Shown here in pieces: positions 23,580 through 33,229 of a DNA stretch of 64,000 nt. The translations under genes were made by a program, and so were the position numbers. Within the stretch, counting starts at the first letter, position 1, and each line of letters starts with the position of its first letter. Origin of the DNA: Xiphias gladius (lineage: Eukaryota; Chordata; Actinopteri; Istiophoriformes; Xiphiidae); assembly GCF_016859285.1 (NCBI RefSeq), contig NC_053414.1, positions 3,281,517-3,345,516 on the forward strand, written 5' to 3'. The notes beneath the pieces are model-generated. The model was not told the DNA's origin, ran no database searches, and saw only the letters and a list, made by a program, of their open reading frames with translations.

Positions 23580-24110
23580 GCTGGCGGTTCTCCGCTCTGT
23601 CGCATCCAGACTGCGGCTGAACCCGTCCCCCCGTCAAACCATCCTCCCGGTCCGGCTCCTCCGTCCGCTCTGTTCGCATCAGATGAGGCGTCTCCTCTTC
23701 CTCTTCCAGCCGGTCTCGCCCTGGACCTCGACCTGTTGCGGCAGGGCCTCTCTACCCGTCTCCTGCCCGGTCCCTCTGGGGAGAAGAAGAAGAAGGAGGG
23801 GTGGTGGTCTCGGAGAGGCTCGGCATTGAGGCTGCGGGAAAACGGGGCTTCTAAAGTCACGGGTGCGGTAGTTTCGACGACGGGAGCGGAAAAACGGAGC
23901 GCGTCGGGCGGCGCTGGGGCGGCTCTCCTGCCGAGCCGGGATCCTGCTCCGCATCCAGGATCAGTCTGAGCGGCGAGCGCGTCTGGCTCGCGACCATCCA
24001 ATCGCCGGAGACCGCTCAGCAGCCGCGGCGAGGAGGACGACTTCCTGCGGGGTCTTTCAGAATAAAAGCGGCTCCAGACCTCCGCACACCCCGCAGGCAG
24101 CACACCGCCT
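23580..24110 (-). promoter_or_regulatory. tp53bp2: CpG-rich promoter and 5' UTR of tp53bp2
   Basis: CpG density rises sharply from about 23,450 to 24,110 and surrounds the Met-Met-Pro exon. This fits a CpG-island promoter read on the minus strand. The exact start site is not visible. A 175-codon minus-strand open frame here (23,576-24,103) is out of frame with the ATG and is best explained by GC richness. Confidence 0.7.
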
Positions 24111-24229
24111 ACATGTAAGAACTGTCGAGCACGACGAGGAGATCGTTCACCACAAATAATCCAAAGTTATTAATAATGAATCAGTAGCAAGAACTGCAAA
24201 ATGAACGAGGGCCGTCACCATGACCCGGG

Positions 24230-24425
24230 TTCTGTTCAATGGTTCCTACCCGTTAGAGGGACGTTTTCCTTGGCTGCTGTCGCCCGGTGCTTGATCATGG
24301 GGGGTAATGTTGGGTCTCTGAGTCCGGTCCAGACCTGCTCTACAGGACACGTGGCCTGAGATGAACCTCTGTTACTATTGGCGCTATATGAATAAAGTTG
24401 GATTGAATTGAATGAAGTGAAATTA
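24230..24425 (+). mobile_element. 3' tail of a teleost LINE
   Basis: GTTTTCCTTGGCTGCTGTCG is followed by GTGCTTGATCATGGGGG, then ATTGGCGCTATATGAATAAA and a short ATTGA-type tail. This word order is the familiar 3' end of an abundant fish non-LTR retrotransposon. Only the tail is present, the usual result of 5' truncation. Confidence 0.7.
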
Positions 24426-24429
24426 AATG

Positions 24430-25560
24430 TCAAGTTGTTTCCAATTAGGGCGAGAATTAAAGCCGCTGGGCTACATGGTTAAAAACAAAGAAAGAAAGAA
24501 AGAAAATGAGTATTCTGACTTTTTTTTTGACAGAACCAATAAAACCGGCCTATCTACTAAACCAGGAGAAGTTCTGACGTGAGCGTGTCTGCAGCTTTAC
24601 ACTCGAATGACTCACTGCGGATGCTGGTAACTCAACTGACCCCAAGGTGACCTCAGCTTGGAGGAGGTCACGTGAGGATGCGGCTGTAATAAATTCAGCG
24701 AGGGTCCCTTTAGTGACACAAAAAGACACACAGATAGACAAAATATTCAGTTGATTTGAATTGAAACTATCTGTGTATTTACACGTCTCTTAAAGACGTG
24801 GTCCGAACTTAATTTCTCAGTTTTCAATGTTTCACAAGTTACGGGAAAGTGCATCTTAAATCTACCTCATTTAAGAATTTAAAGCCCCAATCACCAAGGA
24901 GTTTAACAGCTCAGTTACAAACTATGCATTTTGTTGTCTAAGATGGAGGATTTGTGGGTCACTTACTCAGTGGATATTTATATTTTCATATTGTGAAAAT
25001 TTGGGGAGTTTCTACTGTTGATGCAATTTGGATTTTTTTTCTGTCATTGACAGCCTACACATAACACACTTGGTTAAGTATTCAAAAAAAAAAAAAAAAA
25101 ATCAAAACAGGACGCAAATTTAATCCAACATGGAACTTGGACACACAACAAATGATATATGATGAAAAAAAAAGTTTTTTATCTTAATGAGGTCTTAAAA
25201 GAAATGACTGACGATCATGAGTTTGTGTTCAGAAGAAAATATTGGAGGTAAATAAGTAAAATATTGTAATAAAATATGTATGCAATAATGATGGTTTTGT
25301 TCCAATAAAAAGAGAGAAATCATGGCGGACCTTAAATTCGGATACTGTTTGAAAATGAACATGTTTCTTTTGCCTTAAGTTTGGGTTTCCTTTTTTTTAA
25401 AACTGTGGTTGTTTAACTGAGAGTGATGATCAACTTTTACCCGCTTTTATTCTGAAGGACGATTCATCAATATTGCGGTCTTAAAATGTCCAACTTGACG
25501 AAGCTGTTCCCCGGGATCCCCTTGGCAACGGGAATAAACTCCTCCTCGTTCCTCCCGTTA
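24430..25560. other. Intergenic stretch without recognised features
   Basis: AT-rich DNA with a 19-base A run near 25,083 and short homopolymers. I see no gene or repeat family here. Confidence 0.6.
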
Positions 25561-25567
25561 GAGAGAA

Positions 25568-25570
<3 letters not shown>

Positions 25571-25626
<56 letters not shown>
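25571..25626. repeat. (GT)28 microsatellite
   Basis: Uninterrupted GT dinucleotides; the open frames across it are artefacts. Confidence 0.97.
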
Positions 25627-25627
<1 letters not shown>

Positions 25628-25731
25628 GACCCCCTCCCTCATCGCCAGGCACAAACCTGCGCCGAAGATGTACCTGCTCATCCGGATCCTAATGGAAAAT
25701 GACTACAAAAAGTTAAATCTGCCCTCTATTG

Positions 25732-25818
25732 AACCAAACCTTAACTATTGATTAACCAAACCTTAACTGTTGATTAACTAAACCTTAACTATTGATTAAC
25801 TAAACCTAAACTTAATCA
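25732..25818. repeat. 22-bp tandem repeat, about four copies
   Basis: The unit AACCAAACCTTAACTATTGA plus TT recurs head to tail with single-base differences; the last copy is diverged. Confidence 0.85.
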
Positions 25819-26013
25819 ATCTTTTTTCTGTTGATGGAGCAAATAAGCACCGGACCGACCAAGAAGCGTTGTCATAGTGACGCAAAAAACATAAACTAAA
25901 ATAAAATTCACATTAAATTCCAATAATGAAATACAACAGTCCTGTTCGCTGATGTGCAGCACTGCCCACAACAACCAAAGACACTAAAATGATACCACAG
26001 TAAAGGTGTAGAC

Positions 26014-26136
<123 letters not shown>

Positions 26137-26329
26137 TACTGTAGCTTCAGGTCACAGAGCCATGAACCTCTTTTAGTTCCAAAGATAAACTCGTTTTATA
26201 TCCGGGTTCATGTGCAACTTGTTAGACTTTGGGGACCAGACGCGCACTTGTTGCACATTTCAGCTCATTCAGGACAAACGAAACGTATTCTACAGGACAG
26301 GCGACCGAGGAAACACCGCGCTGTTCCGT

Positions 26330-26357
26330 CTTTCCAGGCAGGTGCAGGACACACGCG

Positions 26358-26416
<59 letters not shown>

Positions 26417-26720
26417 GTCCTGACTCGGGTCTTGCCGCAGATTCTTCAGTCGACAGCCCGCCTGCCGTGGGAGCGTTTCACGCGCCTCGCCGCGCGTCAG
26501 AGTGACCGACCCTGCGCTCGAATGAGGTCGGTTGCCTTCCGCGTGCTGGTCTTGCCGCGTCTCCTCAGAAAACAGAGGGTCTGTCATCACACGGACGAAC
26601 GAGGACCAAACGCGCCGGAGCCGAAGGAAACTATCGGGTCATTCCTTGTCCCGCGCTGCCGACGTGAGGACGCTTTCACCGGTAACACGACGGACAGTTT
26701 TCGTTTCTCAGCGAACGTCA
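26330..26720. other. Orphan CpG-rich segment
   Basis: CpG frequency is well above the flanks (for example CGCGCCTCGCCGCGCGTCAG). Exons cannot be recognised on either strand. It could be a distal promoter, an unmethylated orphan island or just GC-rich DNA. Confidence 0.35.
26349..26415. repeat. (CA)n microsatellite with CG interruptions
   Basis: ACACGCGCAC repeats pass into a pure CA run. Confidence 0.95.
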
Positions 26721-26825
26721 TCCAAAGCGCACTAAAGAGAGAAAACCTAAATCAGACCCGTATTCGCTGAGGCCCCCCTTTGCTTTTAAACCAGCACCAG
26801 TTCTCCTCGGTGCACCTGCCCGCAG

Positions 26826-27040
26826 TTTTACAGGTTGTCGGCAGGTAGGTGGTTCCAGCATCTCGGAGAACCTGCCACGGTTCTTGGTCTCAGTGTCTTC
26901 TGTCTCTTGTCGTGGTCCCAGACTGACTCCACGATGCTGAGATCGGGGCTCCGCGGGGTCCAGACCATCTGCTGCGGGACTCCTTGGTCCTCTGGTCTCT
27001 GAAGTTAGTTCTTCATGACTCTGGCTGTAGGCGTGGGCTC
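26826..27040 (-). mobile_element. Tc1-like DNA transposon remnant, catalytic-region fragment
   Basis: On the minus strand the fragment reads SPDLSIVESVWDHDKRQKT, the DDE-type signature of a second teleost Tc1-like lineage, then a stretch that recalls the AWNNLP block. On the plus strand this is the familiar GGCAGGTAGGTGGTTCCA to CTGAAGTTAGTTCTTCATGA order. Only about 215 bp survive and no ends are seen. It belongs to a different lineage from the copy at 13.2 kb. Confidence 0.75.
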
Positions 27041-27081
27041 GTTCACGCGTCGGCTGAACGCAAACGACATGTATACGGCGA

Positions 27082-27096
27082 CCAGCAGAGGGCAGC
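27082..27096 (+). promoter_or_regulatory. CTCF-type core motif
   Basis: CCAGCAGAGGGCAGC fits the core consensus CCASYAGRKGGCRS at every position. It lies between the divergently transcribed tp53bp2 and rrp36, where an insulator would make sense. One motif match is weak evidence of binding. Confidence 0.45.
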
Positions 27097-27325
27097 ACCG
27101 CGCACGTCAGCCTGCCCCCGGGAGGAAGTCGTTTTGGCGAGCATTTTGGCCTACAAAATACAACGGTGTAGAAAAACACCCACTGGGGGAGGAAATACAG
27201 CCAAACCGGGCGCGGGACAACGATAAAACTGTGTCTGGATATAATGAACGGTTTTTCGGTAACACAGTTGCTCCTTTCTATTGTCCAAAACCGTCGAAGA
27301 CGCCATTGACACTTTTATTTTGAAA

Positions 27326-27430
27326 CCGGAAGGAATTTGTTTATCTCGCTGAAATGACACTTGCAGCCATGGACACACGTGCATAATGGAGCTCTGCTAA
27401 ACAGGACTTTAACAGCGATTTGACATCCAG
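27326..27430 (+). promoter_or_regulatory. Candidate upstream promoter and non-coding first exon
   Basis: CCGGAAG (ETS-type site) at 27,326-27,332 is followed about 100 bp later by a donor-like CAG|GTATAT at 27,428-27,436. The plus-strand gene downstream is rrp36, so this could be an alternative first exon, but the site at 28.35 kb is closer and better. Confidence 0.25.
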
Positions 27431-28339
27431 GTATATAAACCTTTATTTTATCTCAACCGCCGATGAGTGAGTCTGGAACGAAGCTTTGCGGAAGACACGC
27501 CAGGTATCTCCCGATCACCGGGTTTCCGATGCCTCGCAGCTGAGGACTGAATCGAAAATCTGCCGTTTTCAAAACTTCTTTGCTTTTCAGCGACGGGATA
27601 TTGTTGATAAAACTCCCAATGTGTACCTCCGCTTTTACTTACGATCTAATTGTTAGTTCGGCGAAAAAATTAATCGCAGAAAACCACAACACTCCCAAAA
27701 AAATAACTTTTCACGCAAGTTGACACCGCTTACAACGGGTAAACAATGTTAGTAAGACACCAGCTAACAAAGAAACACGGTTATCGAAAATTGTATCATC
27801 CCTCGATATAGCCCGACCCCAAGTGTAGCCCTCATCGTTATCTAAAATATGCCTAGTCAAACGATAGGCTGCATTTATAATAAGCTAATAATGTGGGAAT
27901 TGTCGAAATGATATTTTTTTGCATGGAGTTTGGTCTACAATTCCTTGCACTACGGAGAACTGCGGTCATTGGTATTAGTTTGCATCAAAAAGTGTCAGGT
28001 TTACCGTTAGTAACCGCCCCCCCAACAGAAGACACCTTATGTGCTTAAACTTAATTCGGGGACTGTAAATTTATAGATAACCGACCATTAGCACTACTGG
28101 CTAGTTAGCTGACGAGCGGGTTAGCAGCCCTGAATCAGTGAAACGGTCGCTTCAGACATTGTGCCAATAAAGATGCTTATCGGACGTAGGTTGAAAATAC
28201 AAACCCCTCAGAGGACAGTTGAACTTGTCAGTAACGGTTCGGGAGAACTTGTGCTGATGTCAGGTGATCGTGAAATATTAAAAGCTTAAGTCAACACCGA
28301 CGGAGGGCAGGGGAAATGTATCAAACTTAATACGACTCA

Positions 28340-28382
28340 TTTCAAATCCAAGATGGCGCTGTAGTCTTCCTCGCTTGCGTCG
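28340..28382 (+). promoter_or_regulatory. rrp36: Probable rrp36 promoter and non-coding first exon
   Basis: CCAAGATGGCGCT at 28,348-28,360 matches the YY1-type AAGATGGCG motif common at start sites of ribosome-biogenesis genes. A donor CG|GTGAGA follows at 28,382-28,388. The next acceptor, TTTTCCCACAG, is at 29,197-29,207, just before the ATG exon. The ATG in the motif would make a 3-codon upstream ORF (ATG GCG CTG TAG) if it is transcribed. Confidence 0.45.
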
Positions 28383-28426
28383 GTGAGAGAGGCTGTGTTG
28401 TTCTGCTTCATCGCGCTCGGTGCTGC

Positions 28427-28998
28427 CAGTGGCGGCGGGAAGCCGCATTGCTGCCCTGAGGCCCCAGACCCCAGGGGGCCCCTAAAGCCCCAGCTTCATT
28501 CCATATCATTTCAGGCTGCATAATGTGATAAATCACATTATGTTAATTACTATTATCATTTTACAGTATTAATCACATTACGTTTTCCGTGTGTCAAGTA
28601 ACTAACACACAGATAGTACGAGGTCGCATTATTCCATCACACAGCGGTAAAGCTGCAACCAACAACTGTTTTCATTATTGATACATCTGACAGCTATGTT
28701 CTTTAATAATCGATTGGTTCTTCAGTGTCCGTCATTATACCCTGAAGCCCCAGGTAGCACATTCTAATTGCTTTTGTTGTCTGACCAACAGTCGAAAACA
28801 CAAAAATGTTGAGTCCACTGTCACAGAGAACTAGACAACTAGTAAATATTCACATGTGAGAGGCTGGTAGCAGCTGCAAGTTTTGTCTTTTTTTGCTTAA
28901 CAAATGTGAGATAGGCCCCCGGTAGCCATAATGGTCAAGGCAAGGCAACAGATCCATGCCCCCCGTGGCCCCCTGGGAGGCTAATCCGCCCAGGCTTC
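28427..28998. mobile_element. Possible hAT-like non-autonomous element
   Basis: It opens with CAGTGGCGGCGGG and closes with GGCTAATCCGCCCAGG, reminiscent of teleost hAT ends (CAGTGGCGGA…TCCGCCACTG). Inside, 28,646-28,745 has AAGCTGCAACCAACAACTG and AATAATCGATTGG, a piece of the TTAGTTGCAGCC MITE family. It lies in the presumed 5' UTR intron of rrp36. Boundaries and class are tentative. Confidence 0.3.
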
Positions 28999-29228
28999 CT
29001 GGATTTTACGTGCTGTTAAGTCTGTCAGAATTTACCTGCACATTGGCGGAGTAGGTCTTTTACCTGAATTCCCCTGAAGCTCACCTGCCCTCATTTTGTT
29101 GGGTCTGTATTTTCAACATTCATCCGATTCAGGAAGGTGGTGACCTGTTTACCCTCCTCTCCTGGACCGGCGTCAGTTCTAACGCTTCCTCATTTATTTT
29201 CCCACAGCTGAGCCACACAAAAACCAAG

Positions 29229-29589
29229 ATGAAGGGGAAAGACAAGCAGCGGCGGGCGCTGGGGGAGACGGCGCGGACAGCGGTCAGCAGCGACGACGAA
29301 GGCTCCGACGTGGAGAAGAATTTTGCACTGCTCACTGAGAGAGGAGGAGGAGGAGGATGGACTGAGGAGGGAGAGGAAGAGGAGGAGTTCGGCGACCAGG
29401 AGGTGGATGGGTCTGATGATGGCGATGAGGAAGAGTCTGGTGGCGATGAGGAAGAGTCTGATGAGGGTGAAGAAGAGGAGGGAGATGAAGAAGAAGAAGG
29501 TGGCAGTGAGGAGGAGGAGGATGATGATGAAGACCCAGAGGTTGTCGGTGGCAGCAGTGAGATCCAGACGAGAGAAGACATTAAAAAAG
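29229..29589 (+). CDS. rrp36: rrp36 coding exon 1, acidic N-terminal region
   Basis: Begins MKGKDKQRRALGETARTAVS and then runs into long Glu/Asp/Gly tracts written as imperfect GAG/GAT/GAA repeats. The start is set by the first ATG after the acceptor at 29,207 (context AAGATGA). Human RRP36 has a much shorter N-terminal part. Ends in phase 1. Confidence 0.88.
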
Positions 29590-32500
29590 GTGAGTTTTCT
29601 GAAGCTGCACGGCGTTAAAGCCGCTTCTACTTTGATGTGGTTAAAATGGACGTTTCGCCGTGTTACTGCACGTTGGAGGGTGGAGAGATGAAGATCTGAA
29701 CCAGGACGTGATCCAAAAGTTGTCACCTGTTCGGAAATGTACCGTTCAGTTTGATTTGCCTGCCTGGACTCAACCGTTGCCGCCAGTGCTGTAAAGCAAT
29801 GAGCAGGACGGGTTGATGGTCAGATTGGATTAACCAGTAACCAGTGAAAGATTAACCATGAATGTCACAGAATCACAGAGACGGGTAAAGCATTGAATAT
29901 AAAACCTATACAAATGTCAAAAAAACTAGAGAGAATCACAGCAGCTCATGTACAAACCATAGAAAGTGAAACCACGAACCTTCCTACCGCACAAGTACTC
30001 AAGCTGGCAGAGCCACCAGAAAGTAGGCCACTCGGTCCTTCGGCTGCCTCCGTCAGGCGCGTGATTCATTGTGGTTTAAAAGTTTTCTTCAAGGGTCTTC
30101 AGCACCCTGCTACTGACGGATCCAGTTATGTCCCCAGCAAATACTCGTTTGTCTGTGCTCATGTTCAAGTGAGAGAGGAAACGACCGGACTGAGGTAGGA
30201 GTTATAGAAATTAGTCACAACATCGGGATCTAGTCACGTGAAAAACAGCGTGGATCCCGAAAACACAGCCTGGTAAATATCAGAGCGAGTTTCTGACGGA
30301 TTTAAACGGCCTACAGTAACATCGGCTGTTTCCTCCGCAGAACTGTCCAACATGTCCTTTGAGGACATCATGAAGCTGCAGAACAAAGTGGGAACCAAAG
30401 TTTACAACGAGGTCGCCTACGGCAGCAACAAGAGCCGTGAGACCGGCAAGAAGAAACGACTGAACAAGAACAGGTGAGCGGCGTCAGCCTGCGCTACACT
30501 ACCTGCTCTCAAGTTTTACGCATAATTCATGGGTTTCTACCGTGTGCGTGTGTGTGTGTGACTTCAGACCGATGGAGATCTCAGCCAAGAAACCAGCACC
30601 GTTCCTCCGTCAGGTCGTCCCCGTCAGGAAACCGGTGAGTGAAGAAAACCCGTAGAACTGAGTCCGTGTTTACAACAAGAATCCTCTGTTCTGCCCCAGT
30701 GAAATCCTTTAAATGGTTCTGTTTCTCCCTCTGGCCTTTTCTTGTTGTTTCGCTTCCTCCTCTAGATGTTGAGAGATCCTCGGTTTGACGACCTGTCCGG
30801 AGAATACAAACCTGAGATTTTCGAGAAGACGTATAAATTCATTAATGACATCAAACAGAAGGAGAAAGAGGTGAGACTTGTAATGGGACCGATTTCCAGA
30901 GGCAGGCGACCGGTTGGGTCCTGACAGTGGCCTGAATCTCCAGCGAGGAGTTTCAGTAAAAATCGGCCGCAAGCTGTTGTCGAGGCTGATGTTGGACTGA
31001 AAATGAACGTTGTCGTGGTGTTTGTTTGTCTGCAGGTCGTCCAGAAGCAGCTGAAGAGGACGAAGAAGAGCAACCAGAGGAAGGAGAAACTGCAGTTCCT
31101 CCTGAAGAGGATGGTGAGTCCCAGCCGCCGTCAGACACAGCACACTGCTTCAGTCTGACGCTCGGGACACACGGGAGCTGTCACTCAAACTAAGATCTCC
31201 TCCGTCCTCTGGAGCGAGCTGTTTTTAGTGCCCGCCCCCCCACTATCGTCATTAGTTACCAAAACCTCACGTCCGCCGGGCAGAACTGCAGGTTTCTTCT
31301 CATGGGTAATTAGAGTTCGAGCGGATCAATACACGAGTACAAAACCGACACCAAAGAGAAACTGATTATTGATTATCATTGAGTAAAAATGAGTTTTACC
31401 TTTCAGTTCGGCTGCTGTTTGGTTTTGTAGCTCAGAGTTTTCAGGTACTTTCCAGCTCTCAGATCAGACTGGGTGCCGGGACCAGATCAAACAAATTCTG
31501 GTCCCAAGTGTCCACAACATCAGCTCCATCAAAAACAGACTCGTGTCTGATTCATTGGATTTGTCCCCATTCTGAAGTTCAGCGCTTCCTGCAGGTTTTT
31601 CACAGTAAGAGAGAGGGACAGTGCCTCAGAAGAGCTGAAAGACTTTTAATGTTGTAGGAAGTTTAACGTTGAGTTTCCTTTAACAGCACAAACGGGGGAT
31701 CAGAAAACAGGGCGACTGAACCGCCATCAAATGCGAGCGGGGGAAATTAGACATTTGACCTTCAGGCTTCCTGTGCACAGTGCGACGCCTGCACGTGGAG
31801 GGCGTCGCTTTGAAATGTGTGACCTGTGACTTTCCGCAGGAGAACCAGGAGCGAGCGAGGAAGAGCCGAGAGCAGCAGAGAGAGAGAGAGCTGCAGTTCA
31901 AGAGGCAGCAGAGAGAGCGAGCCAATCAGGGCGCAGGACCCTTCTTCCTCAAGAAATGTGAGCACGAGTTCAGACTGAATGTCTGGTTTCCCTCGGCTGC
32001 TTCTCTGACTGTTGGACTGTTTGTTTTCAAAGATGCGTTTAAGGTTTTCATTTCAGTCAGATCTGAAATGAGTTGATGAATAAATTAGTGGAGTTCAGCA
32101 GCAGCTCTGATCGTCCATTCAGAGTTCGAGTCATTTATGAAGCAAAAATTCGGAATATTTTTCGGCTTTCAGCCTGTCCACTGTTAAAATTTCTGTCACT
32201 CTGAACCGACTTGATTCGATCGGACGAAACATGTCGTGTGAAGACGGCACTTAGGAAAATAGAGAAAATAGAGAAAACTGTACGTTGGGAAACTCCAACG
32301 TACAGTTTTCTCTATTTTCTGACTTATTAAATACTAAAAGATTATTAAAATAATTTGAAAAGATTAATGGATAATGAAAATAATCCTTAGTTGCAGCCCT
32401 GCCTTTTATTGGACAGACCTCCGTGAAATAAAATGAATCACATTCCAACTAAATTTGGAGTAAAAGGGGAAAAATGCGCCAAAAAGTCTGATGGGGTTTT

Positions 32501-33172
32501 TTTTTTTTTTTTTTTTTTAAATAAAATTTTCTGTATTGGAACAAGGCAAAATGTGTTAAATGTGGTTCACACGAAAACAGAGAAAAAGCGGCGAACAGTG
32601 GAGGCAGGATGGGAGAGACTACGCTTGTATCTGTATGTTATCGATACACCTGCAGATACAAGAGCAAGAACCGCTGAGAGGATGATGGAAATAATGATAA
32701 CAAGCAGAATAATTGATAAATGGAGAACATCTTGAGATGCTTTGTTTCTCGAAAATGGTCTGAATTATTCTTTATTTTCTTTTAGATCCTGTAAAAATGA
32801 AAAAATGTCCCTAGTGACTCTATGACTCTTAAAAATATAGACGCAAGTAGATGAATAAGAAATGAAACCTGATGAAATCAATGAAAACTTTTTAGCCCTT
32901 TTATTTCACTAAGTCTCACAGAAGTCAGGGACCTGAAAACCTTCCTGAACGGCATCATTTCACTGAGTGTGTTTCAGTGTCAAATTCCAAGATGTTTCAT
33001 TTTGTAAGGCTCAACTTAAACAACTTTTTCTTTTGTTTTTCCAGCTGAGCAGAAGAAGTTGCAGCTGGCTGAAAAATACCAGGAGCTGAAGAAGAGCGGC
33101 AAACTGGAGAACTTCCTGAGCAAGAAGAGGAAGAGGAACGCGGTGAAGGACCGCAGGAAGCTGCCCATGTAG
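29229..33172 (+). CDS. rrp36: rrp36, ribosomal RNA processing protein 36 homologue
   Basis: Seven coding exons: 29229-29589, 30341-30473, 30568-30634, 30766-30870, 31036-31113, 31840-31957 and 33045-33172. Sum 990 bp, 329 aa plus stop, with GT-AG borders and consistent phases. After an acidic N-terminal region (about residues 30-115) come the family blocks NMSFEDIMKLQNKVGTKVYN, FLRQVVPVRKPMLRDPRFDD, LSGEYKPEIFEKTYKFINDI, a basic coiled coil, and GPFFLKKSEQKKLQLAEKYQ with KRKRNAVKDRRKLPM at the end. These match human RRP36 (259 aa), a nucleolar factor needed for early 18S pre-rRNA cleavages in yeast and human. It is divergent from tp53bp2 and about 5 kb away. Confidence 0.95.
30341..30473 (+). 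CDS. rrp36: rrp36 coding exon 2
   Basis: Encodes ELSNMSFEDIMKLQNKVGTK, VYNEVAYGSNKSRETGKKK and RLNKN. Acceptor CCTCCGCAG, donor GTGAGC, ends in phase 2. Confidence 0.93.
30568..30634 (+). CDS. rrp36: rrp36 coding exon 3
   Basis: Encodes PMEISAKKPAPFLRQVVPVR then KP, matching human RPLEMSAKIRVPFLRQVVPI. Ends in phase 0 with donor GTGAGT. Confidence 0.93.
30766..30870 (+). CDS. rrp36: rrp36 coding exon 4
   Basis: Encodes MLRDPRFDDLSGEYKPEIFE and KTYKFINDIKQKEKE, the most conserved RRP36 block. 35 codons, phase 0 at both ends. Confidence 0.95.
31036..31113 (+). CDS. rrp36: rrp36 coding exon 5
   Basis: Encodes VVQKQLKRTKKSNQRKEKLQ and FLLKRM, a basic helix like human VKKQLKKHLSGEEHEKLQQL. 26 codons, phase 0. 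Confidence 0.92.
31840..31957 (+). CDS. rrp36: rrp36 coding exon 6
   Basis: Encodes ENQERARKSREQQRERELQF then KRQQRERANQGAGPFFLKK. The donor is T|GTGAGC, so the next serine codon is split (phase 1). Confidence 0.92.
32263..32320. repeat. Perfect 26-bp inverted repeat with 6-nt loop
   Basis: 32,263-32,288 (ending ACTGTACGTTGG) is exactly complementary to 32,295-32,320 (starting CCAACGTACAGT); the loop is GAAACT. It lies in the last rrp36 intron and abuts a MITE end, so it may be a foldback formed within that element. Confidence 0.9.
32321..32405 (-). mobile_element. End fragment of a TTAGTTGCAGCC-type MITE
   Basis: Reads TAATGGATAATGAAAATAAT then CCTTAGTTGCAGCCCTG, the same terminal words as the fuller copy at 16.9-17.3 kb. 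Confidence 0.6.
32497..32518. repeat. Poly-T run, 22 nt
   Basis: Homopolymer in the last rrp36 intron. Confidence 0.95.
33045..33172 (+). CDS. rrp36: rrp36 coding exon 7 and stop
   Basis: Encodes EQKKLQLAEKYQELKKSGKL, ENFLSKKRKRNAVKDRRKLP and M, then TAG. The basic C terminus is characteristic of RRP36 and likely acts as a nucleolar localisation signal. Confidence 0.95.
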
Positions 33173-33196
33173 CGAGGCCTTCAGTGACCGGACAGA

Positions 33197-33202
33197 AATA
33201 AA
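33197..33202 (+). terminator. rrp36: Polyadenylation signal of rrp36
   Basis: AATAAA begins 24 nt after the TAG stop. This implies a very short 3' UTR; I see no GT-rich downstream element stronger than its surroundings. Confidence 0.65.
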
Positions 33203-33229
33203 ATGACTCCCAGCCTGTAGTGGCCCCTC

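Noticed and set aside
23576-24103. A 175-codon minus-strand open frame upstream of the tp53bp2 ATG.
   Set aside because: It is out of frame with Met-Met-Pro, lies in CpG-rich promoter DNA where stops are rare, and resembles no protein I know.
29129-29726. Long serine- or isoleucine-rich open frames on the minus strand over rrp36 exon 1.
   Set aside because: They are shadows of the acidic GAG/GAT repeat of the real exon.
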